Origin: Roseivivax sp. GX 12232
GTDB lineage: Bacteria > Pseudomonadota > Alphaproteobacteria > Rhodobacterales > Rhodobacteraceae
Direction: 5' to 3'
Length of the DNA stretch: 64,000 nt
NCBI RefSeq assembly: GCF_021272185.1
Contig: NZ_JAJSEC010000009.1
Span: 144,241-208,240 of the forward strand
The notes beneath the pieces are model-generated. The model searched no databases. It had not been told where the DNA came from and saw only the letters and a list, made by a program, of their open reading frames with translations. A program made the translations under genes and the position numbers. How positions within the stretch are numbered: the first letter of the stretch is position 1; each line of letters begins with the position of its first letter. Below, in pieces: positions 1-8,406 of this stretch.

Positions 1-699
1 GAAGCCCGCCACGAAGCGGTTGTCGGGGTCGTTGTAGAGATGCATGGGCGAGCCGACCTGCTCGATATGGCCGGCGCGCAGCACCACGATCTTGTCGGCC
101 AGGGTCATCGCCTCGACCTGGTCGTGGGTGACATAGATCATCGTCGCGCCGATCTCCTTGTGCAGGCGCGCGATCTCGACCCGCATGTCGACGCGCAGCT
201 CGGCGTCGAGGTTCGACAGGGGCTCGTCGAAGAGGAAGACCTCGGGCCCGCGCACGATGGCGCGGCCGATGGCGACCCGCTGGCGCTGGCCGCCGGACAG
301 CGCCTTGGGCTTGCGCTTGAGGTAATCGCCGAGCTTCAGGATCCGCGCCGCCTCGGCGACCTTCTCCTGGATCTCGGCCTTCGGGTGGCCGGTCATCTTC
401 AGCCCGAAACCCATGTTCTCGGCCACGCTCATATGCGGGTAGAGCGCGTAGCTCTGGAACACCATGGCGACGCCCCGGTCGGCGGCATCGACGCGGGTCA
501 CGTCGCGGGCGCCGATGCGGATGGTGCCGTCCGAGGTCTCCTCGAGCCCCGCGATCATCCGCAGCAGCGTCGACTTCCCGCAGCCCGAGGGGCCGACGAA
601 GACGCAGAACTCGCCTTCCTTGATGTCCAGGTCGAGCCCGTGGATGACTTCGACCTCGCCGTATTTCTTGACGGCCTTTTCCAGTGTGACGCCGCTCAT
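1..699 (-). CDS. Sugar ABC transporter ATP-binding subunit (MsmK/UgpC type), partial
   Basis: ATPase that powers carbohydrate import by the CUT1 family; it would sit on the cytoplasmic face of the permease pair encoded at 3020-3949 and 4313-5161. Reading leftwards from ATG at 697-699 (a GGAGGAGGAG-like ribosome site precedes it), the 233 visible residues contain Walker [10 protein letters not shown] (36-44), a Q-loop (VFQSYAL), the signature LSGGQRQR, Walker [14 protein letters not shown] and the H-loop THDQVEA. Members of this family are usually about 350 residues with a C-terminal TOBE-type domain; that part lies beyond position 1. The gene starts 13 bp after the iclR stop, so both are probably cotranscribed. 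It is the only ATPase in sight for the transporter on the other strand, which is an inference from proximity. Confidence 0.93.
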   Translation of the reverse strand, partial: MSGVTLEKAVKKYGEVEVIHGLDLDIKEGEFCVFVGPSGCGKSTLLRMIAGLEETSDGTIRIGARDVTRVDAADRGVAMVFQSYALYPHMSVAENMGFGLKMTGHPKAEIQEKVAEAARILKLGDYLKRKPKALSGGQRQRVAIGRAIVRGPEVFLFDEPLSNLDAELRVDMRVEIARLHKEIGATMIYVTHDQVEAMTLADKIVVLRAGHIEQVGSPMHLYNDPDNRFVAGF

Positions 700-712
700 C
701 GGCTCCTCCTCC

Positions 713-1510
713 TCAAATCTCGGCTTTGTCGGGAAACTGCCAGGCCGCGGTGGCCTCGGCGATCTCCCGCGCGGTTTCGATCAGCCGGGGCTTCAGCCCG
801 GCCAGATCCTCGAGCCCGCGCCGCTCGGTCGACGTGGTGATCGAGAGCGCCCCCATGACCCTGCCGCCGGGCGACAGGATCGGGGCGGCGATGCAGATGA
901 TGCCGGGCTCGTGTTCCTCGCGGTCGTAGGCGATGCCCTCGGCGCGAATCGCGGCGCATTCCTCCTCCAGGGCCTCGGCGCTGGTGATGGTGCGCGCGGT
1001 GTGCCGGAAGAAGGCCTGCAGGGGCAGGGCGGCGGCGCGCTCCTCCTCGGGCAGATGCGCAAGCATGGCCTTGCCGACGCCGGTGCAATAGCCCGGCCCG
1101 ACCTTGCCGGCGGCCGAGAACATCTCGAGCGGCTGGCTGGCATTGCGCTTGTCGACGTAAAGCACCTGGCCGCGGTCGAGCTGGGCGAGGTGAATGGTCT
1201 CGCAGACCTCGGCCGAGAGCCGGTCGAGGAAGGGCCGCGCGATGGGCGCCAGCGAAGAGCGCGCCCAGGCCGCATGGGCCAGCCGCACCAGCCGCAGGCC
1301 CGGCGCATAGGCGCCGGTCTCGGCGTCGAGGCGCAGCATGCCCTGGTTCACCAGCGTCTGCACCAGCCGGTAGAGCGTCGCCTTGGGCAGCGGCGAGAGC
1401 GCCTGCAGCTCGGCAAAGCGGATCGGCGCGCCATGGGCGGCCACGAGGTCGAGCACGTCCAGCGCCTTGCCGACGGTGCCGTCGCCCTGCCTCGGTGAGA
1501 TCGCGTTCAT
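713..1510 (-). CDS. IclR-family transcriptional regulator
   Basis: Cytoplasmic DNA-binding regulator of 265 residues, the usual length for IclR proteins. An N-terminal winged helix-turn-helix (about residues 12-75, including [13 protein letters not shown] and [17 protein letters not shown]) is followed by the effector-binding domain with the family features [21 protein letters not shown] and ALSIT. An upstream in-frame extension to 1591 exists, but ATG at 1510 is preceded by GGAGGAGA at good spacing and matches the family N-terminus. It is divergent from the solute-binding protein gene at 1649, the classic layout for a local regulator controlling both directions. The ligand is unknown; a galactose-pathway intermediate is an inference from the neighbouring genes. 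Confidence 0.93.
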   Translation of the reverse strand: MNAISPRQGDGTVGKALDVLDLVAAHGAPIRFAELQALSPLPKATLYRLVQTLVNQGMLRLDAETGAYAPGLRLVRLAHAAWARSSLAPIARPFLDRLSAEVCETIHLAQLDRGQVLYVDKRNASQPLEMFSAAGKVGPGYCTGVGKAMLAHLPEEERAAALPLQAFFRHTARTITSAEALEEECAAIRAEGIAYDREEHEPGIICIAAPILSPGGRVMGALSITTSTERRGLEDLAGLKPRLIETAREIAEATAAWQFPDKAEI

Positions 1511-1648
1511 GCCCCTGTCTCCTCCCTCGTGCGGCCAGCACGTCCCGGATGGCCTGTTGACAGCGATACGACGAATCCCGCATAGTTTCAATAGTTGGAC
1601 TCAAGTTTCAAATAATGAGACAAGGGTTCCGAGCTAAGGGAGGACTTC
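1511..1648. promoter_or_regulatory. Divergent promoter region with candidate IclR operator (1583-1622)
   Basis: The 138 bp between iclR and the binding-protein gene include a local AT-rich stretch, unlike the GC-rich surroundings. The 7-mer AGTTTCA occurs at 1584-1590 and again at 1604-1610, exactly 20 bp apart (two helical turns). The second copy is part of an imperfect palindrome, GTTTCA-AATAA-TGAGAC. IclR-family operators are commonly short palindromes of this kind. Operator function is inferred, not shown. Confidence 0.5.
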
Positions 1649-2908
1649 ATGCTCAGAACGCAACTCACCGCGGCAGCCGCGCTGTCGCTGGCCGCGGGCG
1701 GCGCCTTCGCGGCGGCCCATGAGACCCCGCTCAGCGGGACGCTCACGATCTTTTCGGACATGTCGAACCCGGCGCCCCGCGCCGTGATGGAGGGCATGGC
1801 GCAGCGCTTCGACGAGATGCACCCCGATCTCGACGTCGAGCTGACGGTCATCGACCGCGAGGCCTACAAGACCCAGATCCGCAACTTCCTGACCGCCAAT
1901 CCGCCCGACGTGGCGAACTGGTATGCCGCCAACCGCATGGCGCCCTATGTCGACGCGGGCCTCTTCGAGGATGTCTCGGACCTCTGGGCCGAGCCCGAGA
2001 TCGCCGACAACCTGGCCTCGACCAAGGGCGCGATGACCATCGACGGCAAGCAGTGGGGCGTGCCCTATACCTACTACCAGTGGGGCGTGTACTACCGCGA
2101 GGACATCTACAACGAGCTCGGCCTGAGCGAGCCCGCCACCTGGGACGAGTTCAAGGCCAACTGCCAGGCGATCCTCGACTCGGGCAAGAAGTGCTTCACC
2201 ATCGGCTCGAAGTTCCTCTGGACCGCCGCCGGCTGGTTCGACTACCTCAACATGCGCACCAACGGCTATGACTTCCACATGGCCCTGACGCAGGGCGAGG
2301 TGGAATGGACCGACGACCGCGTCCGTCAGACCTTCGCCAACTGGCGCGAGCTGATCGACATGGGCGCCTATATCGACAACCACCAGTCCTACTCCTGGCA
2401 GGAGGCGCTGCCCTTCATGGTGAACGGCGAGGCCGCCGCCTACCTGATGGGCAACTTCGCCGTGGCGCCGCTGCGCGAGGCGGGCCTGGGCGACGACCAG
2501 CTCGACTTCTACCAGTTCCCGGCGATCAACCCCGAGGTGGAACTGGCCGAGGACGCGCCGACCGACACCTTCCACATCCCCTCGGGTGCGGAGAACAAGG
2601 AAGCCGCGCGCGCCTTCCTGCGCTTCGTGGTCTCGGCCGAGAACCAGACCACGATCAACTCGGGCGGTGCGCTCGGGCAGCTGCCGGTCAACGCGCAGAG
2701 CTCGGTCGACGACGACGAGATGCTGAACCAGGGCTTCGAGATGCTCTCCTCGAACAGCCCCGGCGGCATCGCGCAGTTCTTCGACCGCGACGCGCCCGCC
2801 GAGATGGCCTCGGTCGCCATGGAAGGCTTCCAGGAGTTCATGGTCTTCCCCGACAACCTCGAGGATATCCTCCAACGCCTCGAGCAGGCGCGCCAGCGGA
2901 TCTACTGA
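1649..2908 (+). CDS. Extracellular sugar-binding protein of a CUT1 ABC transporter
   Basis: Periplasmic receptor that captures an oligosaccharide or galactoside for the adjacent permease. The 419 residues begin with a typical Sec signal peptide (MLRTQLTAAAALSLAAGG, cleavage near AFA-A at 21-23). The mature protein has the family-1 solute-binding architecture: an early beta-strand/ligand region (GTLTIFSDMSNPAP), a DVANWYAANRMAPY segment, and aromatic-rich clefts (YTYYQWGVYYRED; FLWTAAGWFDYLNMR) that suit sugar stacking. Start ATG 1649 follows a GGGAGGA site. It is the first gene of the rightward operon and is followed by two strong stem-loops before the first permease. Ligand identity is inferred from the downstream glycosidases; other substrates are possible. 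Confidence 0.9.
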   Translation: MLRTQLTAAAALSLAAGGAFAAAHETPLSGTLTIFSDMSNPAPRAVMEGMAQRFDEMHPDLDVELTVIDREAYKTQIRNFLTANPPDVANWYAANRMAPYVDAGLFEDVSDLWAEPEIADNLASTKGAMTIDGKQWGVPYTYYQWGVYYREDIYNELGLSEPATWDEFKANCQAILDSGKKCFTIGSKFLWTAAGWFDYLNMRTNGYDFHMALTQGEVEWTDDRVRQTFANWRELIDMGAYIDNHQSYSWQEALPFMVNGEAAAYLMGNFAVAPLREAGLGDDQLDFYQFPAINPEVELAEDAPTDTFHIPSGAENKEAARAFLRFVVSAENQTTINSGGALGQLPVNAQSSVDDDEMLNQGFEMLSSNSPGGIAQFFDRDAPAEMASVAMEGFQEFMVFPDNLEDILQRLEQARQRIY

Positions 2909-2924
2909 TCCCGACGCGCCATCC

Positions 2925-2985
2925 GGGCGGCCCCGCGCGGGCCGCCCGCACCTTCGGGCGGCCGGGCCCCGCGCCGGGCCCGGCC
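2925..2985 (+). other. Two consecutive GC stem-loops between binding-protein and permease genes
   Basis: Stem-loop 1 spans 2925-2947 (GGGCGGCC paired with GGCCGCCC). Stem-loop 2 spans 2960-2985 (GGCCGGGCCC paired with GGGCCCGGCC around a 6-nt loop). Neither has a T-tract, so they are unlikely to be simple terminators. In many ABC operons such structures stabilise the upstream mRNA so the binding protein is made in excess; that role is inferred here. Confidence 0.6.
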
Positions 2986-3019
2986 CCGACGACGCCCTGA
3001 ACGAGCGGAGCGGCTTTCC

Positions 3020-3949
3020 ATGACCACGGCCACCCTTCCCGACACCCATGCCGACAGCGGCGGGCCCGGCTTCCTCCGGCGCCACCGCATGACGCTGGCG
3101 CCCCTGCTGTTCCTTGCGCCGGGCGTGCTGTTCTTCCTGGTCTACGTGATCTTCCCGATCTTCCAGAGCTTCCAGGTCTCCTTCTACCGCTGGGACGGCC
3201 TCGGCCAGCCCGAGTTCATCGGGCTGCAGAACTACCAGGAGCTGGCCACCGACCGGGCCTTCGAGGTCTCGCTCTGGAACAACATGAAATGGCTGGTGCT
3301 CTACCTGCTGGCGATCCCGGGCGGGCTGTTCATCGCGCTCTTCCTGAACCAGACGGTCGCGGGCATCCGCATCTACAAGTCGTTGTTCTTCTTCCCCTTC
3401 GTGATCTCGCAGGTGGTGGTCGGCCTGGTCTTCACCTGGTTCTACGACCCGACCTTCGGGCTGTTGAACACGCTTCTGGAGAGCATCGGCCTGCCGGCGA
3501 TCAACGTCCTCGGCGACCCGACGCTCGCGACCTACGGGATCATCGCCGCGGGCCTCTGGCCGCAGATCGCCTATTGCATGATCCTCTATCTCACCGGCTT
3601 GAACGCCGTGGACCCCGAGCAGATCGAGGCCGCGCGTCTCGACGGGGCCAAGGGGCTCAGGATGCTCTGGCACGTGATCCTGCCGCAGCTGCGCCCGGCG
3701 ACCTTCATCGCCTTCGTGGTGACGATCATCGGCGCGCTCCGCTCCTTCGACCTGATCTCGATCATGACCAACGGCGGGCCCTTCGGCTCCACCCGGGTCC
3801 TGTCCTTCTACATGTTCGAGAAGGCACTGTCGGAATACGGCTTCCGCATGGGCTACGGGGCGGCCATCGCGGTGGTGCTCTTCCTGATCATGCTCTGCTT
3901 CATTGCCTATTTCCTCTGGTCGATGTGGCGCCAGGAGCGGGGGCGCTGA
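3020..3949 (+). CDS. Sugar ABC transporter permease, MalF type
   Basis: Inner-membrane permease of 309 residues with about six transmembrane helices (first one around residues 28-50, APLLFLAPGVLFFLVYVIFP). The EAA loop that docks the ATPase is visible as EAARLDGAKGLRMLWHVILPQL, matching the EAAxxDGA-G-----I-LP consensus of CUT1 permeases. Start ATG 3020 follows GAGCGGAGCGG. The next gene is a YjbR-like gene instead of the second permease, which is unusual. The function as one half of the permease heterodimer is well supported; the substrate is inferred. Confidence 0.93.
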   Translation: MTTATLPDTHADSGGPGFLRRHRMTLAPLLFLAPGVLFFLVYVIFPIFQSFQVSFYRWDGLGQPEFIGLQNYQELATDRAFEVSLWNNMKWLVLYLLAIPGGLFIALFLNQTVAGIRIYKSLFFFPFVISQVVVGLVFTWFYDPTFGLLNTLLESIGLPAINVLGDPTLATYGIIAAGLWPQIAYCMILYLTGLNAVDPEQIEAARLDGAKGLRMLWHVILPQLRPATFIAFVVTIIGALRSFDLISIMTNGGPFGSTRVLSFYMFEKALSEYGFRMGYGAAIAVVLFLIMLCFIAYFLWSMWRQERGR

Positions 3950-3950
3950 G

Positions 3951-4313
3951 ATGGCCGTGACCCGCCAAGAGATCGACGGCATCTGCGCCGCGCTGCCCGG
4001 CGCGGTGCTGGCCGAACCGCCGGGCCAGCTTCTGAGCTGGAAGGTCGGAGGCAAGATGTTCGCCTGTTTCGGCGACTTCGAGGACAGTGGCGGCGTGTCG
4101 GTGAAATGCCCCGACCTCGACACCGCCGAGATGCTGATCGAGGCCGGAGCCGCCGAGCGCGCGCCCTATTTCCACCGCTCCTGGGTGCGGCTCCCCTACG
4201 ACCGGACCGCGCCCGAGGAGGCGCGCCACCGGCTCACCGTCTCTTATGACACCGTGCGGGCGGGCCTCAGCAAGGCCCTGCGCGCCACCCTGCCAAACCG
4301 GGAGGACGCCTGA
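3951..4313 (+). CDS. MmcQ/YjbR-family protein embedded between the two permease genes
   Basis: Small protein of 120 residues resembling the MmcQ/YjbR family (a small alpha/beta fold related to the CyaY-like fold, often annotated as DNA-binding on structural grounds only). Family-like features are the early segment RQEIDGICAALPGAV, WKVGGKMFACFG, VSVKCPD and a C-terminal DTVRAGLSKAL helix. I chose ATG at 3951, one base after the permease stop, and rejected an in-frame extension to 3903 that would lie inside the permease. The stop overlaps the next ATG by one base (TGATG), so it is translationally coupled to both permease genes. No transport role is known for this family. Confidence 0.8.
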   Translation: MAVTRQEIDGICAALPGAVLAEPPGQLLSWKVGGKMFACFGDFEDSGGVSVKCPDLDTAEMLIEAGAAERAPYFHRSWVRLPYDRTAPEEARHRLTVSYDTVRAGLSKALRATLPNREDA

Positions 4314-5161
4314 TGTTCCCGAGACCGATCCAGCAGGCCTCGCGGCCGGCCCAGATCACCTACCAGTCGCTGATCCCCGTGGCGCTTCTGATGTGGCTCC
4401 TGCCGCTCGTGGCCGTGGCGATCTTCTCGATCAAGCCCGACACCGACTTCACCGCCGGCAACTACTGGGGCTGGCCCTCGAGCTTCCAGGGGCTCGCGAA
4501 CTACGGCAAGGTCTTCTTCGAAAGCGACATGCCGCGCTACCTGATGAACTCGGTGCTGATCACCGTGCCCACGGTGATCGGCGCGGTGGCGCTGTCGTGC
4601 ATGACCGGCTTCGCGCTGGGGGTCTACAAGTTCCGCGGCAACCTCTGGCTGTTCTTCATGTTCGTCGCGGGCAACTTCGTGCCTTTCCAGATCCTCATGG
4701 TGCCGGTCCGCGACCTGACGCTGGACCTGGGGCTCTACAACACCAAGATGGGGCTGGTGCTGTTCCACGTCGCCTTCCAGACCGGCTTCTGCACGCTCTT
4801 CATGCGCAACTTCATCCGCGCGCTGCCCTTCGAGCTGATCGAGGCCGCCCGGGTCGAGGGCGTGGCCGAATGGCGGATCTTCTGGTTCGTCGTCCTGCCC
4901 CTGATGAAGCCCGCGATCGCGGCGCTCTCGGTGCTGATCTTCACCTTCATCTGGAACGACTACTTCTGGGCGGTGGTGCTGACGCAGGGCGCCGAAAGCC
5001 AGCCCGTCACCGCCGGCATCACCTCGTTCAACGCGCAATACCGCGCCGCCTATCACCTGATGAGCGCCGGCTCGATCGTCGCGGCCCTGCCGCCGGTCGC
5101 GATGTTCTTCCTCATGCAACGCCACTTCATCGCCGGCCTGACGCTGGGAGCGGTGAAATAA
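4313..5161 (+). CDS. Sugar ABC transporter permease, MalG type
   Basis: Second inner-membrane permease subunit, 282 residues, about six helices. Family evidence is the EAA loop FELIEAARVEGVAEWRIFWFVVLPLMKPA and the C-terminal block AGLTLGAVK typical of MalG-like CUT1 permeases. It pairs with the MalF-type subunit at 3020-3949. Its ATG overlaps the stop of the YjbR gene by one base, implying coupled translation, and melA starts 16 bp downstream. Confidence 0.93.
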   Translation: MFPRPIQQASRPAQITYQSLIPVALLMWLLPLVAVAIFSIKPDTDFTAGNYWGWPSSFQGLANYGKVFFESDMPRYLMNSVLITVPTVIGAVALSCMTGFALGVYKFRGNLWLFFMFVAGNFVPFQILMVPVRDLTLDLGLYNTKMGLVLFHVAFQTGFCTLFMRNFIRALPFELIEAARVEGVAEWRIFWFVVLPLMKPAIAALSVLIFTFIWNDYFWAVVLTQGAESQPVTAGITSFNAQYRAAYHLMSAGSIVAALPPVAMFFLMQRHFIAGLTLGAVK

Positions 5162-5177
5162 GACACCCGGAGAGACC

Positions 5178-6518
5178 ATGACACGTATCGCCTTCATCGG
5201 CGCCGGTTCGACGATCTTCATGAAGAACATCCTCGGGGACTGCCTGCATTTCCCCGCGCTCGAAGGGGTGACCTTCGCGCTGATGGACATCGACGCGGGC
5301 CGGCTCGAGGAAAGCGCGCTGGTCGCGCGCAAGCTGATCGCCGCCTCGGGCCGCCAGGCCCGGGTGGAGACCACGCTCGACCGGCGCGCGGCGCTCGACG
5401 GGGCGGATTTCGTCGTCACCGCCTTCCAGGTCGGGGGCTACAAGCCCTCGACGGTGATCGACTTCGAGATCCCGCGCCAATACGGGCTGCGCCAGACCAT
5501 CGCCGACACGCTGGGCGTGGGCGGCATCATGCGAGGCTTGCGCACCGTGCCGCACCTCTGGGACGTGGCCCGCGACATGGCCGAGCTCTGCCCCGAGGCG
5601 ACGCTTCTGCAATACGTGAACCCCATGGCGATCAACACCTGGGCGCTCGCCGAGGCCTTCCCGAAGCTGCGCCAGGTCGGGCTTTGCCATTCGGTGCAGA
5701 ACACCGTGGAGGAGCTGGCGCATGACCTTGAGCTGCCGAAGGACGAGATCCGCTACCGCGTCGCCGGGGTGAACCACGTCGCTTTCTTCCTCGAGCTGAC
5801 CCATGGCGGGCAGGATCTTTACCCGCGTCTGCGCGACGGCTACCGCGCCGGGCGGCTGCCGAAGCCGCCGCTCCTGATGCCGCGCTGCTGGAACAAGGTG
5901 CGCTACGAGGCGATGGAGCACCTGGGCTATTTCTGCACCGAAAGCTCGGAGCATTTCGCCGAATACGTGCCCTGGTTCATCAAGTCGGGCCGCGAGGACC
6001 TGATCGAGGAGTTCAAGATCCCGCTCGACGAATACCCCCAGCGCTGCGTCGAGCAGATGGCCGACTGGTCCGCCCAGGCCAAAGCCTACCGCGAGACCGA
6101 GACCATCGCCTTCGAGAAGAGCCACGAGTTCGCCGCCGAGATCATCAACGCCATGGTCACCGACACGCCCTATCCGATCTACGGCAACCTGCCGAACCGG
6201 GGCCAGGCGCCGCAGCTGCCCAATGGCGCGGCGGTCGAGGTGCCTTGCATGGTCGATGCCAACGGCGTGCAGCCCACCGTGGTCGACGACATCCCGCCGC
6301 AGCTCGTGGCGCTGATGCGCAGCCAGATCAACGTGCAGGAGCTGGTGGTCCGGGCGCTGATGGAAGAGAACGTCGAACACGTCTATCACGCCGCCATGAT
6401 GGACCCGCATACCGCCGCCGAGCTGGACCTGCGCCAGATCCGCGCGCTGGTCGACGACCTGCTGGCCGCCCATGGCGAGATGCTTCCGGCCTTTGCGCAA
6501 AGGCGCCGGGCCGCCTGA
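5178..6518 (+). CDS. melA: Glycoside hydrolase family 4 alpha-galactosidase (MelA-like)
   Basis: Cytoplasmic GH4 hydrolase of 446 residues. GH4 enzymes use NAD+ and Mn2+ in a redox-elimination mechanism and do not need a phosphorylated substrate when they are of the MelA type. Visible features are the NAD-binding start IAFIGAGST (4-12), the NPMA block (148-151), the CHSVQ motif with Cys170 and His200 (in GVNHVAFF) as expected Mn2+ ligands, and the total length expected for the family. It follows the permease by 16 bp with a GGAGAG site. With the GH42 enzyme at 10731 it would let the cell use both alpha- and beta-linked galactosides. Other GH4 specificities (alpha-glucosidase, glucuronidase) are not excluded, but CHSVQ favours MelA-type enzymes. 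Confidence 0.85.
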   Translation: MTRIAFIGAGSTIFMKNILGDCLHFPALEGVTFALMDIDAGRLEESALVARKLIAASGRQARVETTLDRRAALDGADFVVTAFQVGGYKPSTVIDFEIPRQYGLRQTIADTLGVGGIMRGLRTVPHLWDVARDMAELCPEATLLQYVNPMAINTWALAEAFPKLRQVGLCHSVQNTVEELAHDLELPKDEIRYRVAGVNHVAFFLELTHGGQDLYPRLRDGYRAGRLPKPPLLMPRCWNKVRYEAMEHLGYFCTESSEHFAEYVPWFIKSGREDLIEEFKIPLDEYPQRCVEQMADWSAQAKAYRETETIAFEKSHEFAAEIINAMVTDTPYPIYGNLPNRGQAPQLPNGAAVEVPCMVDANGVQPTVVDDIPPQLVALMRSQINVQELVVRALMEENVEHVYHAAMMDPHTAAELDLRQIRALVDDLLAAHGEMLPAFAQRRRAA

Positions 6519-6690
6519 GGCCCGCGACCTTCGGCGCAAGGGCCGGGCCGGGCAGGGGCCGGACGCCCCGGCCTGGCCGGCTGAGTGACATTCCGCCCGC
6601 GCCCGATGTCCGGGCGGGCAAGACACGACAGGCCGCGGGGCCCCGGCACGGGGCTGCCGCCGCCACAGAAGAGCAAATGATGGGACAGAG
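6519..6690 (+). other. 172-bp gap with hairpins inside the galactoside operon
   Basis: No gene is visible. A hairpin pairs CCGCCCG (6593-6599) with CGGGCGG (6611-6617) and a second GC-rich inverted repeat lies near 6633-6662. No T-tract follows. The gap may be a processing or attenuation site separating the uptake/melA part from the catabolic part, or may hold an internal promoter that I cannot define. Confidence 0.4.
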
Positions 6691-8406
6691 ATGACCAAGA
6701 CCCGCCGCTCCGCCAACTGGTATGGCAAGCTCGACAAGGATGGCTTCATCCACCGCTCCTGGATGAAGAACCAGGGCTTCCCCGACCACGCCTTCGACGG
6801 CCGCTCGGTGATCGGGATCTGCAACACCTGGTCCGAGCTGACCCCCTGCAACGCCGGGCTGCGCGACCTCGCCGAGGCGGTGAAGCGCGGCGTCTGGGAG
6901 GCCGGCGGCTTCCCGGTGGAATTCCCGGTCATGTCGCTGGGCGAGACCCAGATGAAGCCCACCGCCATGCTGTTCCGCAACCTCCTGTCCATGGACGTGG
7001 AGGAATCGATCCGCGCCTACGGCATGGACGGCGTCGTGCTCCTGGGCGGCTGCGACAAGACCACGCCGGGGCAGGTCATGGGCGCGGCCTCGGTCGATCT
7101 GCCCTCGATCGTGGTCTCCTCGGGGCCGATGCTGAACGGCAAGTGGAAGGGCCGCGACATCGGCTCGGGCACCGACGTCTGGAAGTTCTCCGAGGCGGTG
7201 CGCGCGGGCGAGATGACGCTGCAGGACTTCATGGCCGCGGAATCGGGCATGTCGCGCTCGGTCGGGGTCTGCATGACCATGGGCACCGCCTCGACCATGG
7301 CCTCGCTTTGCGAGGCGATGGGCCTGTCGCTGCCCACCAATGCCGCGCTTCCCGCGGTCGATGCCCGGCGCAAGGCGCTGGCGCATCTGACCGGCAAGCG
7401 CATCGTCGAGATGGTCGAGGAGGACCTGCGGCCCTCGCAGATCCTGACCCGCGAGGCCTTCCTGAACGCGATCCGCGCCAATGCCGCGGTCGGCGGTTCG
7501 ACCAACGCGGTGGTGCACCTTCTGGCCATCGCGGGAAGGGTCGGGGTGGACCTCGACCTTTCGGCCTTCGAGGACGGCTCCGAGGTGCCGCTGCTGGCCA
7601 ACTGCATGCCCTCGGGCAAATACCTGATGGAGGATTTCTGCTACGCCGGCGGCATGCCGGTGATCCTCAACGAGCTGATGCAGAAGGGCCTTCTGGAGAC
7701 CGCGCAGACGGTGCTGGGGCAGGACATCTCGGCCTATGGGACCGGCGCGGAATGCCACAACCGCGACGTGATCCACAGTTTCGACGCGCCGGTGAAACCG
7801 GCGGCGGGGCTGCGTGTCCTGCGCGGCAATCTCGCGCCCGACGGGGCCATCGTGAAGCCCTCGGCGGCCTCGGACCACCTGCTGGAGCACGAGGGCGAAG
7901 CCTATGTCTTCGAGAACATCGAGGAGCTGAAGGCCAATATCGACCGCGACGACCTGCCGGTCACGCCCGAGACCATCCTGGTGCTCAAGGGCTGCGGGCC
8001 CAAGGGCTACCCGGGCATGGCCGAGGTCGGCAACATGCCGATCCCGGGCAAGCTCGTGAAAGAGGGCGTGCGCGACATGATCCGTGTCTCGGACGCGCGC
8101 ATGTCGGGCACCGCCTTCGGCACGGTGATCCTGCACGTCAGCCCGGAGGCCCAGGCCGGCGGCCCGCTGGCGCTGGTCCAGACCGGCGACCGCATCCGCG
8201 TCAGCGCCTCGAAAGGGCAGCTCGAGCTCATGGTCTCCGAGGACGAACTCGAGGCCCGGCGCGCGCGTTGGGCGCCTGAACCGCCGCGCTACGAGCGCGG
8301 CTACGCGAAACTCTATATCGACCACGTGCTGCAGGCCGACCGGGGGGCGGATCTCGACTTCCTCGTCGGCAAGGACACGCGGCCCGTCACCAGGGAGAGC
8401 CACTGA
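6691..8406 (+). CDS. IlvD/Edd-family sugar-acid dehydratase (L-arabinonate/D-galactonate type)
   Basis: Cytoplasmic dehydratase of 571 residues that would turn D-galactonate into 2-keto-3-deoxygalactonate. The three cluster cysteines are at 53 (WSELTPCN), 121 (GGCDKTTPG) and 194 (GVCMTMGTAST), with Lys123 in the position of the carbamylated lysine. The spacing (68 and 73 residues) is the same as I recall for the structurally known rhizobial L-arabinonate dehydratase (Cys59/127/200), which also accepts D-galactonate and D-fuconate. Classical galactonate dehydratase DgoD belongs to the enolase superfamily, so this is an analogous enzyme. Context with dgoK and dgoA favours galactonate. Its stop overlaps the next ATG (TGATG). 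Confidence 0.87.
   Translation: MTKTRRSANWYGKLDKDGFIHRSWMKNQGFPDHAFDGRSVIGICNTWSELTPCNAGLRDLAEAVKRGVWEAGGFPVEFPVMSLGETQMKPTAMLFRNLLSMDVEESIRAYGMDGVVLLGGCDKTTPGQVMGAASVDLPSIVVSSGPMLNGKWKGRDIGSGTDVWKFSEAVRAGEMTLQDFMAAESGMSRSVGVCMTMGTASTMASLCEAMGLSLPTNAALPAVDARRKALAHLTGKRIVEMVEEDLRPSQILTREAFLNAIRANAAVGGSTNAVVHLLAIAGRVGVDLDLSAFEDGSEVPLLANCMPSGKYLMEDFCYAGGMPVILNELMQKGLLETAQTVLGQDISAYGTGAECHNRDVIHSFDAPVKPAAGLRVLRGNLAPDGAIVKPSAASDHLLEHEGEAYVFENIEELKANIDRDDLPVTPETILVLKGCGPKGYPGMAEVGNMPIPGKLVKEGVRDMIRVSDARMSGTAFGTVILHVSPEAQAGGPLALVQTGDRIRVSASKGQLELMVSEDELEARRARWAPEPPRYERGYAKLYIDHVLQADRGADLDFLVGKDTRPVTRESH

Noticed and set aside
1634..4123. 829-codon open frame antisense to the binding protein and permease genes
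   Set aside because: Covers three real features in the opposite direction and has no ribosome site or recognisable domain.
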